Source: Pontibacter beigongshangensis (lineage in GTDB: Bacteria > Bacteroidota > Bacteroidia > Cytophagales > Hymenobacteraceae). From it: a stretch of 64,000 nt of DNA. Positions 8,542 through 16,044 of this stretch are shown here, piece after piece. The stretch lies in assembly GCF_014332515.1 (NCBI RefSeq), contig NZ_VFSD01000020.1, forward strand, positions 1 through 64,000, in the 5' to 3' direction. The translations under genes were made by a program, and so were the position numbers. Position 1 is the stretch's first letter; every line of letters starts with the position of its first letter. The notes under the pieces were generated by a model. The model was not told the DNA's origin, searched no databases, and was given only the letters and a program-made list of their open reading frames with translations.

Positions 8542-8553
8542 CAGTTGGTTGTA

Positions 8554-9111
8554 CAGAAAAAGGCCCCGTCTGGAAAGCTTTTGCTGCATGTAGATACTAA
8601 AAAGTTATATAAAGCTGAGACTTTTGCAGGTAAATTGGATTCAACTAACAAAGCATACATTTTAAGGCGTGTGAGTGAATATGTACCTGTGACTTTACAA
8701 AATACTACAGAAGATACCATTGCATTGTATTTCTTTAATTATTTTGGAACATTAAGACTTGTAACAGAGGCAAAAAATAGGCGAGGAGTTTGGAGACAAA
8801 TAGAACATTTTGCTGCTCTTAAGTCTGATTACGAGCATAGAGATTATAAAAAGGGAAAATATATTGGTCGCATGCTCTTCCTGTTACCAAATTTTGCCCT
8901 CAAAATAGCACTTCCAAAATTTTCAGGGGATTTTAAAACACAGTTAAGGGTTAAACTTGCTTTGGGAAGAGACACCATTTACTCTAATGAATTTGAAGGT
9001 TCCATATATGAAGGGCAATTTAATCTTCCGACAGGCTTTGAAAAATCATCAGATATCTATTTAGGAAATGATGTACCCTTTGGAGTAGATGTTGAGGTAT
9101 GGAACCCGTGA
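8554..9111 (+). pseudogene. 3' fragment of IS-interrupted lipoprotein gene (cassette 10)
   Basis: In-frame continuation of the gene begun at 6633, starting at KKAPSGKLLLHVDTKKLY. About 185 residues, beta-strand rich, ending EVWNP. No separate start codon with sense; a TTG at 8545 lies in the IS end. No family recognised. Removing 6912-8553 would rebuild a protein of about 278 residues. Confidence 0.75.
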
Positions 9112-9144
9112 AAAAGTAAAATCGGACCTATAAAAACAACGAAA

Positions 9145-9210
9145 CGCCAACAAAGTTCAGCCTTAACCCTTGCTTCGCTTAGGGCTTCGGCTGCACGAGT
9201 AACGTTATGG
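9145..9210 (+). other. attC-like site 10
   Basis: R'' CGCCAAC (9145-9151) is the exact complement of GTTGGCG at 6501, on the far side of the IS insertion. Stem CAGCC / GGCTG with inner AACCCT / AGGGCTT. R' GTTATGG is at 9204-9210. Confidence 0.88.
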
Positions 9211-9232
9211 GGGCATTTTTAAGCATGAAAAT

Positions 9233-10039
9233 ATGAGACAATTATCGACTTTGCTGGCAACCTTGCTTTTAGCTGGCTTAGTAGCTTGCGAGCAGACGAA
9301 AGCAGTTTCTACCGAGGATGAAAGCCAAGGAGGATTAGTTGCTACTGGAAATGCTCAAACTGATATTTATGCTTATCTCAAGGATTCCTTAGCTACTGAT
9401 TGGGTAAGAGAAAACCCTGAATTAATGGAAACAGAAGCATCATACTTTGATAAGGAAAGAGCTGAAAAATACTTTATAGCTCCAATCCAGGTAAGCGGGT
9501 ACAGTACACCTTTCGCATGGGATGGTAATTTGTCAATGCTTAGATTTCTGTTATCAAAAGATGACAGTATTGAAGTACTAAGAGGTGCTGAAGCAGACCC
9601 CAACTATAAAGGAATAAAGATAACTTGGAAGCAAGGTTTATCTGGTTTAGTATGGTTTGATAACAAGGCTTATGAAGCACCTGTAAAAGACTGGTGGTTA
9701 ATTAAAGAATCAGAATGTCCTGGCACCATCACATTTCCAACCCTCTCCTTTGAAAAACAGTTTGAGGTGCCAAATGCTATAACTAATAGCCTTGAAGGCT
9801 TAGCAATAATCCCCTTCAATAGCGAATTCAAGGAAATCAAAGCTTCCGATGTTTCATTGAAGACTAAGAATGGAATGTTGTTAAATGGCAAAGCCTACGA
9901 TATAGACAGCGATGGAATCGTTGATGTGTTTCGCTATGAGGAAGAGATAGATGAAACTACCTCTTACAGTAGACTTTATCTCAATGTTGGTGGCAAGTGG
10001 AAGTGCAAACATGTAAAGCAGGATGAGGTGTGCATATAA
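9233..10039 (+). CDS. Lipoprotein of unknown function (cassette 11)
   Basis: 268 residues with a lipoprotein signal (LLATLLLAGLVACEQ, Cys near residue 19). The mature protein is acidic. It ends with an EF-hand-like DIDSDGIVDVFRYEEE stretch (about residues 223-238) that could bind calcium, as in FG-GAP-type repeats. No enzyme motif seen. Sole gene of its cassette. Confidence 0.7.
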   Translation: MRQLSTLLATLLLAGLVACEQTKAVSTEDESQGGLVATGNAQTDIYAYLKDSLATDWVRENPELMETEASYFDKERAEKYFIAPIQVSGYSTPFAWDGNLSMLRFLLSKDDSIEVLRGAEADPNYKGIKITWKQGLSGLVWFDNKAYEAPVKDWWLIKESECPGTITFPTLSFEKQFEVPNAITNSLEGLAIIPFNSEFKEIKASDVSLKTKNGMLLNGKAYDIDSDGIVDVFRYEEEIDETTSYSRLYLNVGGKWKCKHVKQDEVCI

Positions 10040-10049
10040 GAAAAACATC

Positions 10050-10115
10050 CCATAACCCTGCACAGGCTTTAGGCTCGGCTTCGCCTCACCCACAGCCTGT
10101 CTTCACCCGTTGATT
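10050..10115 (+). other. attC-like site 11
   Basis: R'' CCATAAC (10050-10056) complements GTTATGG at 9204. Stem ACAGGCT / AGCCTGT with a GGCTTCGCCTCA loop. R' GTTGATT is at 10109-10115. Confidence 0.88.
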
Positions 10116-10132
10116 GTAATAAAAACCACAAA

Positions 10133-10813
10133 ATGAAGAAAATTATACTATCAGTTTTATTCATACTTGCTTCTACATCCCAGCTTCTTGCCCAAGGGAA
10201 AAATAAAGTTGAAGAAACTTACGCTCATGCACTACAGCTTTTTGAGCAGCAGCAGACTGAAGCCGCTGTATCTGAGTTTAAGAAGGTAATAGTACTAAAC
10301 CCGAGACATAAGGACGCCATATACAACTTAGCTGTAATTAACTTTGAACTCGGCAACAAAGAAGAAGCTGTTGAGCTTTTGCAGGCTTGTGTGAGACTCC
10401 GTGACAGAGACGCTGCTAATCTGCTGAAGGAGCAGTTACAACAGAAGATTACATATGCTGACACAATGCACTTCGAAGATGTGGATGTAGTGCCTAATGT
10501 AGTGGTGAACTCAATCAATGAATATGTGATAGACGGCAAAGGTTTGAATAAGACAATTGAAAAGTCTATACTCAGCGAACTTAAAAAATCAAAGGTGCTG
10601 CGAAAGCAATTTGGGGCGGGAGCTATGCTCCCTTTATCCTTATACTTTGGCAAGGACGGAAAACTTAATGCAGAAATATTGGGTCCTAAAAAAAGTGAAG
10701 CCGCTCAACAAGAGATTACTGAAGTATTCAATAAGGCAGTACAGATTGTACCTGGCAAACATGAAGGTAAAGAAGTTGTTGTTTGGGGCTTGACTTTACC
10801 AGTTACCATGTAA
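10133..10813 (+). CDS. Secreted TPR protein (cassette 12)
   Basis: 226 residues with a cleavable signal peptide (ends LLAQGK). Residues about 27-95 form two tetratricopeptide repeats (AVSEFKKVIVLNPRHKDAIY, then NLAVINFELGNKEEAVELLQ). The C-terminal part (LPLSLYFGKDGKLNAEILGP) resembles the TonB-C-like or energy-transducer tail found in many Bacteroidota envelope proteins. A periplasmic interaction role is likely, but not specific. Confidence 0.7.
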   Translation: MKKIILSVLFILASTSQLLAQGKNKVEETYAHALQLFEQQQTEAAVSEFKKVIVLNPRHKDAIYNLAVINFELGNKEEAVELLQACVRLRDRDAANLLKEQLQQKITYADTMHFEDVDVVPNVVVNSINEYVIDGKGLNKTIEKSILSELKKSKVLRKQFGAGAMLPLSLYFGKDGKLNAEILGPKKSEAAQQEITEVFNKAVQIVPGKHEGKEVVVWGLTLPVTM

Positions 10814-10822
10814 AATTAATAC

Positions 10823-10887
10823 AATCAACACGGCACAGGCTCCATACTCGGCTACACCTCGTTCGCAGCCTGTACTAAACGTTGGCA
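10823..10887 (+). other. attC-like site 12
   Basis: R'' AATCAAC (10823-10829) complements GTTGATT at 10109 exactly. Stem ACAGGCT / AGCCTGT, as in site 11. R' GTTGGCA is at 10881-10887. Confidence 0.88.
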
Positions 10888-10906
10888 GAAAGTGATAAAA
10901 TTGAAA

Positions 10907-11323
10907 ATGGTAGAACTTGACAAATATGAATTACATGCTTTGCATAAGTTGCTAGGGGCTGTTAAGTTTTCTGAAAAAATCGACAGCTACGATTTGAATG
11001 AATTTGCCAACAGCCCTCTCAATACGAGCATCTTAAAGAAAGTACGAGAAGAACACATCAGAAACCAACAAGCGGCAGGGAACTCCGATTTGATTGAGAA
11101 GTGGCTTGAAAACATAAAATTTAGATTTGAAAGTGAAACTGGAAAAGCAATTCCAAACTTACTCAGACACTTGTCACCTTCATCTCTAGAGACATTAGGA
11201 AACTTGAAAAAAGAAGAACTTCAGGCTTTTGCTATTGGGTTAGTTGAACCACTACATTCCGAAACGGTCGAAATAGAGAAGCTATCGGATTTCATAAAGT
11301 CTCTTGCCAAAGAAAAAGTATAA
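10907..11323 (+). CDS. Hypothetical helical protein (last cassette)
   Basis: 138 residues from the ATG at 10907 (MVELDKYELHALHKLLGAVK); a GTG at 10892 would add five. Almost entirely alpha-helical and charged, no signal peptide. Family not recognised. It is the last recognisable cargo of array 1. Confidence 0.65.
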   Translation: MVELDKYELHALHKLLGAVKFSEKIDSYDLNEFANSPLNTSILKKVREEHIRNQQAAGNSDLIEKWLENIKFRFESETGKAIPNLLRHLSPSSLETLGNLKKEELQAFAIGLVEPLHSETVEIEKLSDFIKSLAKEKV

Positions 11324-11334
11324 AGAACACCTTC

Positions 11335-11430
11335 TGCCAATCTAGTAGACGGACCCGCCAGCGTTAACTGACGGGGTGCGCCTCTCACACCACTGTACAA
11401 GCGGGTCTTGCATACAGCGGTTCGTTAAGT
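11335..11430 (+). other. Terminal, partly degenerate attC-like site 13
   Basis: R'' TGCCAAT (11335-11341) matches the complement of GTTGGCA (10881) at 6 of 7 bases. An inner stem GGACCCGC / GCGGGTCT is visible, and R' GTTAAGT at 11424-11430 fits GTTRRRY. No further cassette follows, so this marks the end of the array. Confidence 0.7.
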
Positions 11431-11782
11431 TGGGGAGCCGGCACTGGTGTCCAGAATAGCTGTTTAAACAAATGCCTATCTTCCAAAATTAGTGCTTATA
11501 ATATTCTAATTATGAATTAAATCTCATTTAATACTGCTAAAGAATCGAACTAATACAGCTATAAATGTTAGGTCCTTCTTAGCATCTTAAAATACTGGAC
11601 CAAAGATTCTCCAAGTTAAGAATTTATAACTTGTACAAGTAATGAAAAGAAGACACTAGTCAACAGACGAGAAACTAAAGGTCTTTTAGAAGCAGAAAAG
11701 GAAGGCATAACGGCCACCATCCGTAAGCCGACACTGCTGCTATATTCCAAAACCTTTGTCATCCAAAATTTCCATTCCAAAC

Positions 11783-11866
11783 TGTCCCAAGAGAAGATTT
11801 TCCACTGTCCCACGCGTGTCCCTTTCGTACTTAAGATATTTTGGGACGCGTCCCAATTGCTGTCCC
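11783..11866. repeat. GGGACA/TGTCCC site cluster A
   Basis: Sites at 11783, 11806, 11817, the palindrome GGGACGCGTCCC at 11843-11854, and 11861. Non-coding; the first of four clusters in this element. Confidence 0.75.
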
Positions 11867-11937
11867 CAAACCGGATAGTTGTGAATTTCGAGCCTTGGGG
11901 GATTTTAAATTGCATTGCAGGACCTTATATAACCTAC

Positions 11938-11985
11938 ATGAGGTAATAGCAGGGCCTACATATGTAGGCCCTGCTATTACCTCAT
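11938..11985. terminator. 48-bp perfect palindrome, possible bidirectional terminator
   Basis: Two 24-base arms that meet without a spacer (centre ...CCTACAT/ATGTAGG...). T-rich DNA follows on the + side. It lies just 3' of the minus-strand HTH gene (ends at 12009) and past the cassette array. It could be a terminator, a replication-related cruciform or a resolution site. Confidence 0.55.
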
Positions 11986-12008
11986 TTTAACTAGACAACG
12001 CTAAAATA

Positions 12009-12722
12009 CTACAGTTTGCCCACATTGGGAAAGCAATGCATATCATCCTCCATAGGAGTAAAGACATCCAGCCGTTCTACCTGCTTTATGTACTGCTCCA
12101 GAGCGATACCCGCCTTTACCTTTAGCCCATATTCCGTTTTAACTAACTCCGGCTGCTGTCCCAGAAAATTATGAAGCTCCCCTAAAACGTAAGCCATGAC
12201 AAGTTCTCCATACCGAACATGGCAATTTGAGCAGACGTTTCTGGCGCGTAGGATAAAATCGCCTACCCGCTGATGCCTGCTTTTGATTAGTGACCGCGCC
12301 AATTCTTCGTTAACTAAGTTATCTGTTAGAAACGAGCGTGTACTGTAGAGGAAATCCTGGTAACTAAAATTGAAATTGAATTTGTATTGCCCCCTAAAAA
12401 ACGCGTTTAAAGCATGGTTTTCCTGCTCCCTTAGCTGCATTGCCAGTGCAGCAGCTCCGTTTTCACTCTCTTTCCCTGTCCCAAGTGCGTCCCGGCCTGC
12501 CGCTGGGACAGCTGCTGAAGCTGTCCCAGCCGGTGTCCCATGGCTTCCCAGAACTGTCGCGGGACGCGTCCCAGGTGCTGTCCCAGGACCTAAATCCTGT
12601 ATTTCCTTTACCATTCTGCCTACGCTGGACTTGCTGATACCTGTTAACTCGGCAATACTCCTGATGGAATACCCTCTTTCGTGCAGCTGCTGCACTTGAG
12701 CAAATAAATTTTGTTGTTTCAT
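12009..12722 (-). CDS. HTH DNA-binding protein of the integrated element
   Basis: 237 residues. The N-terminus (residues 1-42, ERGYSIRSIAELTGISKSSV) is a resolvase/Trp-repressor-type helix-turn-helix. Residues ~43-90 are a low-complexity Gly/Thr/Pro/Ala linker encoded by repeated GGGACA/TGTCCC words. The C-terminal 140 residues are helical with a Cys-x-x-Cys pair (NVCSNCH) that may bind metal. It sits 44 bases downstream of the primase-helicase on the same strand and is probably co-transcribed. A role in replication control or partition, perhaps binding the repeated hexamer, is inference. Confidence 0.65.
   Translation of the reverse strand: MKQQNLFAQVQQLHERGYSIRSIAELTGISKSSVGRMVKEIQDLGPGTAPGTRPATVLGSHGTPAGTASAAVPAAGRDALGTGKESENGAAALAMQLREQENHALNAFFRGQYKFNFNFSYQDFLYSTRSFLTDNLVNEELARSLIKSRHQRVGDFILRARNVCSNCHVRYGELVMAYVLGELHNFLGQQPELVKTEYGLKVKAGIALEQYIKQVERLDVFTPMEDDMHCFPNVGKL
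12477..12584. repeat. GGGACA/TGTCCC site cluster B (inside the HTH gene linker)
   Basis: TGTCCC or its close variants at 12477, 12488 (CGTCCC), 12505, 12522, 12534, 12561-12572 (GGGACGCGTCCC) and 12579. The cluster coincides with the low-complexity linker of the encoded protein. Confidence 0.75.
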
Positions 12723-12766
12723 GGGTGTTAAAAAATTAATTGTTGGTTAAAAAATTGGTTTTGAAT

Positions 12767-15700
12767 TCATGCGGACCCAACTATCCCAGCAGCAATGCTA
12801 CCAGCCAGTATGGCCTTGGTTTTATCGGCCACAATACCGAAATACTTCACTGTCCTGCCCTTTTCCTTGACGACCACCGTGTCAGCTTCAAAGAGAATGT
12901 GGAAGAGCTGCATGGCCTTGTCCTTGGTGAGCTTTATGGCAAGGTCGCGGTCGCTGTTCATCACAGCGGTAATGGTGTCAGCGGTTACCCGATTACCTAT
13001 TTTATTATTAATAGAAGTCGATTCGGTAACCTTTTCCGCTATTGCCTGCTTGTGTCGCATTATCCGCTCCACGTCCCTTTTGTCGGCAGGAGAAAGTCTC
13101 TCGTAGTGCTTTATCCTGTCATAGGTATCCATCTTGTTGAGCAGGTCCCCGAACTTGCGGGCTCCCTTGTGCTCGCGCATCAGGGACACTGTCTCTTCTG
13201 GGACAGTGTCCCTTTCCTGCAGCTTGAGGTAGTTCTTAAAGACAACCAGAGCTGGTTTGCTAGCAAGCAGGTGCTGGTGAGCTTCCTGCAGCTGACTTGC
13301 CTCCTCATTTACCCGCACATCGTACCCTAGCCGCACAATCTGCTTGCGAAGCTCCAGGTCTCTGGTGGCACGGTGCAGCGCGGTGTAGGTGGTGGTGGCG
13401 CAGCCTTTTTCCAGGAGCGTCAGGGCCTCTTCCTCTACAAGTTGCCGGGCGGCTTTCGCTGCCCTGTCAAGCTCCTCTGACTCCGGTGTCTTTTCCACCT
13501 TCACCTGCCTTGCATCCTGCATCGCAACATGCCCTTCTGCTGCCAGTTGGCTGAAGAAATCGGCTGTTGCCGTGCTCCGGATGGCTGCCTGCTCCACTTC
13601 ATAGTGAATGAGCAGTCTGTTTACCTCATAGCGCTGCGTTGCCTCCTCGTATCTGCAGTACTTGGCCGTCTCCCTGTAAGCGTAGGAGCCGGTGGGAAGG
13701 TAGGGGGTCAGCTTCTGGTACCGGTCGTTGAGCGTGTTCAGGAAAAGGCATTCCTGTTGCGCAAACTCCAAATAGGCCTGATAAGCGGCTTCACGGTCAA
13801 ATTCTCTTCCCTTTCGCTCCTGCTTGTACACCGTCACCGGCAGCAAGGGGATCTTGCGGGCACGGGCCATGAACTGCAGGGTGTTTGAAAGGCTTAGATG
13901 CTCGTTCTCATGCTCGGCCACGATCACCCGCAGGTGCTGGTTATAGATGTCCACGCCACAGTCGATAAGGGATGTGGTGAAGATGAGGCGGACGTTTTCC
14001 GGCATATGCTTCGTTTCAGTGATAGCCTGGTACACGCTCCCGGCTACACCCTTCGAACCCGAACTCAGCACCGCCACCTGCTCAGCTGCCAGTCCTTTGA
14101 AGCTGTCTGCAACCTGGTCGATGTGCTTTAGGTTGTTAAGCCGGATAAGGTACTGGTAGTTGGCAAAGTCCAGCGTGGGAAGCAGCCTGGCAAGCTCGTG
14201 CTGAACCTTGCCTTTGTAGGTGATGGGGCTGAGCAGCAGCTTGTTTGACAGCCCGGCCTTTACCTCCACGTATTTGAAGCCGTACTCCTGCAAAAAGTCC
14301 GGAGGCGTAGCCGAGATGCAAAGCACGTTCCTGGCCGCTAACAGCTGCTTGAAGAGGTACTCGTACTTGGAGCGTTTGTCAGGCATGCCATACCCGGAGA
14401 GCAGCTCATGCACCTCATCACAGATAATCAGATCATCATCCGTAACAGGAGGCAGCTTGGCAAAGCTGTCATAGGTGCAGACGGTTATCTTGCTGTGCAA
14501 GGCCGTTTGCACATCCTCGTAAGTGGCTCCCTGCTTGATGATGGCAATCTCCCCATACCGGCTCCTGGCAATGGCATCCACGATGACAGTCAGCGGCTCC
14601 AGGATGATGATGCGGCCACGAACGCGGCGGGCAAGGGCTTCCAGGGCGAAAGTAGTCTTGCCTGTTCCCGTTCTGGCCTTGAGCAAGACCTTGCCGTGCT
14701 GCTGGATGTAGTCCGCCAGCGGGGCATCCTGCTCCCCGATGTAGCGATGCACATACAGCGTGTAGTGGGGCCCTTTGGCTTCTGGCCTCAGTTGGAAGCG
14801 CCAATCTGTGATGTCAGGTCGCAGCCCGTCCCGCAGCGCATCTGCCAGGTCGTAGCCGTCTGTGCGAAAAGGGAACAGATCCACCGGGGTAAAGGCAAGC
14901 TGGTGGTTCTTCAGCATCCGATAGGTGCTCAGCGAGCGGCCGGTGCTGTCAGCATCCATCAGCACGTAGCCGGATTTGCCTTTCAGCGCCTTTACTTTCT
15001 CCTTGCTTAAGGAAGAAGCTCCGCCAGTAGGGACAAAGTCGAACTGGGGGTAAAAGAAGCTGGCCAGCACAGCCGTCTTTTCAGACTCCACGATGACAAC
15101 CGGCACGCCTTCCCGCAGGAGGTGTATGCCGTAGAGGCACTGCCCGTACTTCTTACCGGCTGGGTTCTTGAGGTAGAAAGGCTTCCTTTCCTTGTCTCTG
15201 CCGCCGCTGGGCGTGTAGGCAAAGTGCTTCAGGTTGACATAGGCGCCGCTCGTATCCCGGTGGCCAAAGACAGTAAGCAGGGTACTGCCTCCGGAGGAGG
15301 AGGAGCCAACGTGCCATTTCTTCAGGTGCGCCTCGGGCACACCCAGGGACAGGGCGTGGCGGTGAAAATTTGACCTGAAATCCTGTGTTACCCTGTCCCA
15401 AAGCGCAGCGCTTACTTGCGCCGCCTCTGTCCCTTTCTCTGTCCCAACTGGGACAGGTGGACGCGGGACAGGGCTTCGTTGTGGTGCCGGTGCCCCGGTG
15501 GAGGTATAGCCAAGCTTGGCGGCTAAAAGAGCAAGCGCCTCCTTGAATTCGCAGTTGTGGTAGAACTGGATCACCTGGAGCACATTGCGCGCAGCGTCAT
15601 CACCGAATTCCTTTCCGGTGAAGTCCTTGACCAGGTAAACTCCTTTATACTGGTAGATGTTGACCCGCTTGGAGTGCTGGGTCTGGAAAACCGCGCGGAG

Positions 15701-15901
15701 CTTCCTGAAATGAGGGAAGTACTCCTGCAACACCTGTAGGGTGCTAGAATCGGCTACTAAATCGTCTGCGCCTGGCAGCTCTGGTTGAGGGTGAAAAATA
15801 GATTTAGGGCAGCCTTTCGTCTTGCTGCCTCCGCCCCTGGAGGTGGAGCGGGTCTCATGCAAGGCCATTCCCATGGCCTGTGCATCTTTGTGGATGGTCA
15901 C
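12767..15901 (-). CDS. Toprim primase / DEAD-like helicase fusion
   Basis: 1044 residues. Order: N-terminal primase-like zinc-free segment (50-135); linker with Pro/Val/Gly/Thr runs (136-160); Toprim part with VVIVESEKTAVL (268-279) and YVLMDAD (312-318); then a superfamily-2 helicase with Walker A KARTGTGKTT (408-417), DEVHEL (495-500), SATPP (530-534) and an arginine-finger-like QFMARARK near 685. The C-terminal 300 residues are helical. Such fusions initiate replication of plasmids, satellites and phages. The frame opens with GTG at 15901; an in-frame ATG nine codons in is an alternative. No frameshift is seen. Confidence 0.85.
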   Translation of the reverse strand: MTIHKDAQAMGMALHETRSTSRGGGSKTKGCPKSIFHPQPELPGADDLVADSSTLQVLQEYFPHFRKLRAVFQTQHSKRVNIYQYKGVYLVKDFTGKEFGDDAARNVLQVIQFYHNCEFKEALALLAAKLGYTSTGAPAPQRSPVPRPPVPVGTEKGTEAAQVSAALWDRVTQDFRSNFHRHALSLGVPEAHLKKWHVGSSSSGGSTLLTVFGHRDTSGAYVNLKHFAYTPSGGRDKERKPFYLKNPAGKKYGQCLYGIHLLREGVPVVIVESEKTAVLASFFYPQFDFVPTGGASSLSKEKVKALKGKSGYVLMDADSTGRSLSTYRMLKNHQLAFTPVDLFPFRTDGYDLADALRDGLRPDITDWRFQLRPEAKGPHYTLYVHRYIGEQDAPLADYIQQHGKVLLKARTGTGKTTFALEALARRVRGRIIILEPLTVIVDAIARSRYGEIAIIKQGATYEDVQTALHSKITVCTYDSFAKLPPVTDDDLIICDEVHELLSGYGMPDKRSKYEYLFKQLLAARNVLCISATPPDFLQEYGFKYVEVKAGLSNKLLLSPITYKGKVQHELARLLPTLDFANYQYLIRLNNLKHIDQVADSFKGLAAEQVAVLSSGSKGVAGSVYQAITETKHMPENVRLIFTTSLIDCGVDIYNQHLRVIVAEHENEHLSLSNTLQFMARARKIPLLPVTVYKQERKGREFDREAAYQAYLEFAQQECLFLNTLNDRYQKLTPYLPTGSYAYRETAKYCRYEEATQRYEVNRLLIHYEVEQAAIRSTATADFFSQLAAEGHVAMQDARQVKVEKTPESEELDRAAKAARQLVEEEALTLLEKGCATTTYTALHRATRDLELRKQIVRLGYDVRVNEEASQLQEAHQHLLASKPALVVFKNYLKLQERDTVPEETVSLMREHKGARKFGDLLNKMDTYDRIKHYERLSPADKRDVERIMRHKQAIAEKVTESTSINNKIGNRVTADTITAVMNSDRDLAIKLTKDKAMQLFHILFEADTVVVKEKGRTVKYFGIVADKTKAILAGSIAAGIVGSA
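13183..13212. repeat. GGGACA/TGTCCC site cluster C (inside the primase-helicase gene)
   Basis: Three sites at 13183, 13200 and 13207, the last two arranged as GGGACAGTGTCCC. Confidence 0.7.
15394..15470. repeat. GGGACA/TGTCCC site cluster D (inside the primase-helicase linker)
   Basis: Five sites at 15394, 15428, 15440, 15450 and 15465, including TGTCCCAACTGGGACA. They again fall in the part that encodes a low-complexity linker between domains. Confidence 0.75.
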
Positions 15902-16044
15902 TTATACATTTTGAAGGGGGAACCTCGGGCCTACATTCTTCATAGGGTTGCCGGGTTCATATTTGACGTTAGGTTAAAATTAATTACGGTGCAAGTATAC
16001 AGAATAAATTTAATTCCTTTACATTTGGGTAAACAAAATTTAAC

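Larger units (their letters stand above)
6912..8553 (+). mobile_element. IS110-family insertion sequence
   Basis: A ~1.64-kb GC-richer block inside AT-rich cassette 10, with one transposase gene. Boundaries are inferred from the host frame: codons up to GTA at 6909-6911 join with CAG at 8554-8556 to restore a continuous lipoprotein frame. GTA occurs at both junctions (6909-6911 and 8551-8553), so the true edges can shift by up to three bases. There are no clear terminal inverted repeats. The left end is long (~260 bp non-coding) and the right end short (12 bp), the layout of the IS110 rather than the IS1111 subgroup. Confidence 0.75.
1..11430 (+). mobile_element. Integron-type gene cassette array (array 1, integrase not in window)
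   Basis: Twelve genes or gene remnants, all on the + strand, are separated by 52-130-bp imperfect palindromes that end in GTTRRRY-like cores. Cassette N begins right after the G of a GTT core, and its first seven bases (with that G) are the exact reverse complement of the RYYYAAC-like core opening the palindrome at its own 3' end. This holds for 11 of 12 cassettes over 7/7 bases (1-7 with 1206-1212, 1251 with 1740, 1799 with 2644, 2703 with 3226, 3284 with 3756, 3817 with 4177, 4224 with 5443, 5504 with 5841, 5901 with 6378, 6501 with 9145, 9204 with 10050, 10109 with 10823). The last (10881 with 11335) has 6/7. Such pairing is expected when circular cassettes are inserted by an IntI-type integrase. 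The array probably continues upstream of base 1. No integrase gene is visible, so within this window it is a CALIN-type cluster. Confidence 0.9.
11431..12008. other. Intergenic stretch between cassette array and replication module
   Basis: No convincing gene. It holds five GGGACA/TGTCCC-type sites between 11783 and 11866, including the palindrome GGGACGCGTCCC at 11843-11854, and a 48-bp perfect palindrome at 11938-11985. The left junction of the integrated element should lie here, but no repeated attachment core can be seen. Confidence 0.6.

Noticed and set aside
1206..10887. Regularly recurring palindromes as a CRISPR array
   Set aside because: Spacing is 0.3-2.6 kb with genes between, repeat sequences differ from site to site, and no cas genes are present.
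11616..11915. Minus-strand ORF of 99 codons
   Set aside because: Low complexity, carries the GGGACA site cluster, no recognisable domain, and no promoter or neighbour support.
12767..15901. Many overlapping ORFs on both strands of the primase-helicase gene
   Set aside because: They are GC-frame shadows; only the 1044-residue frame has Toprim and helicase motifs.
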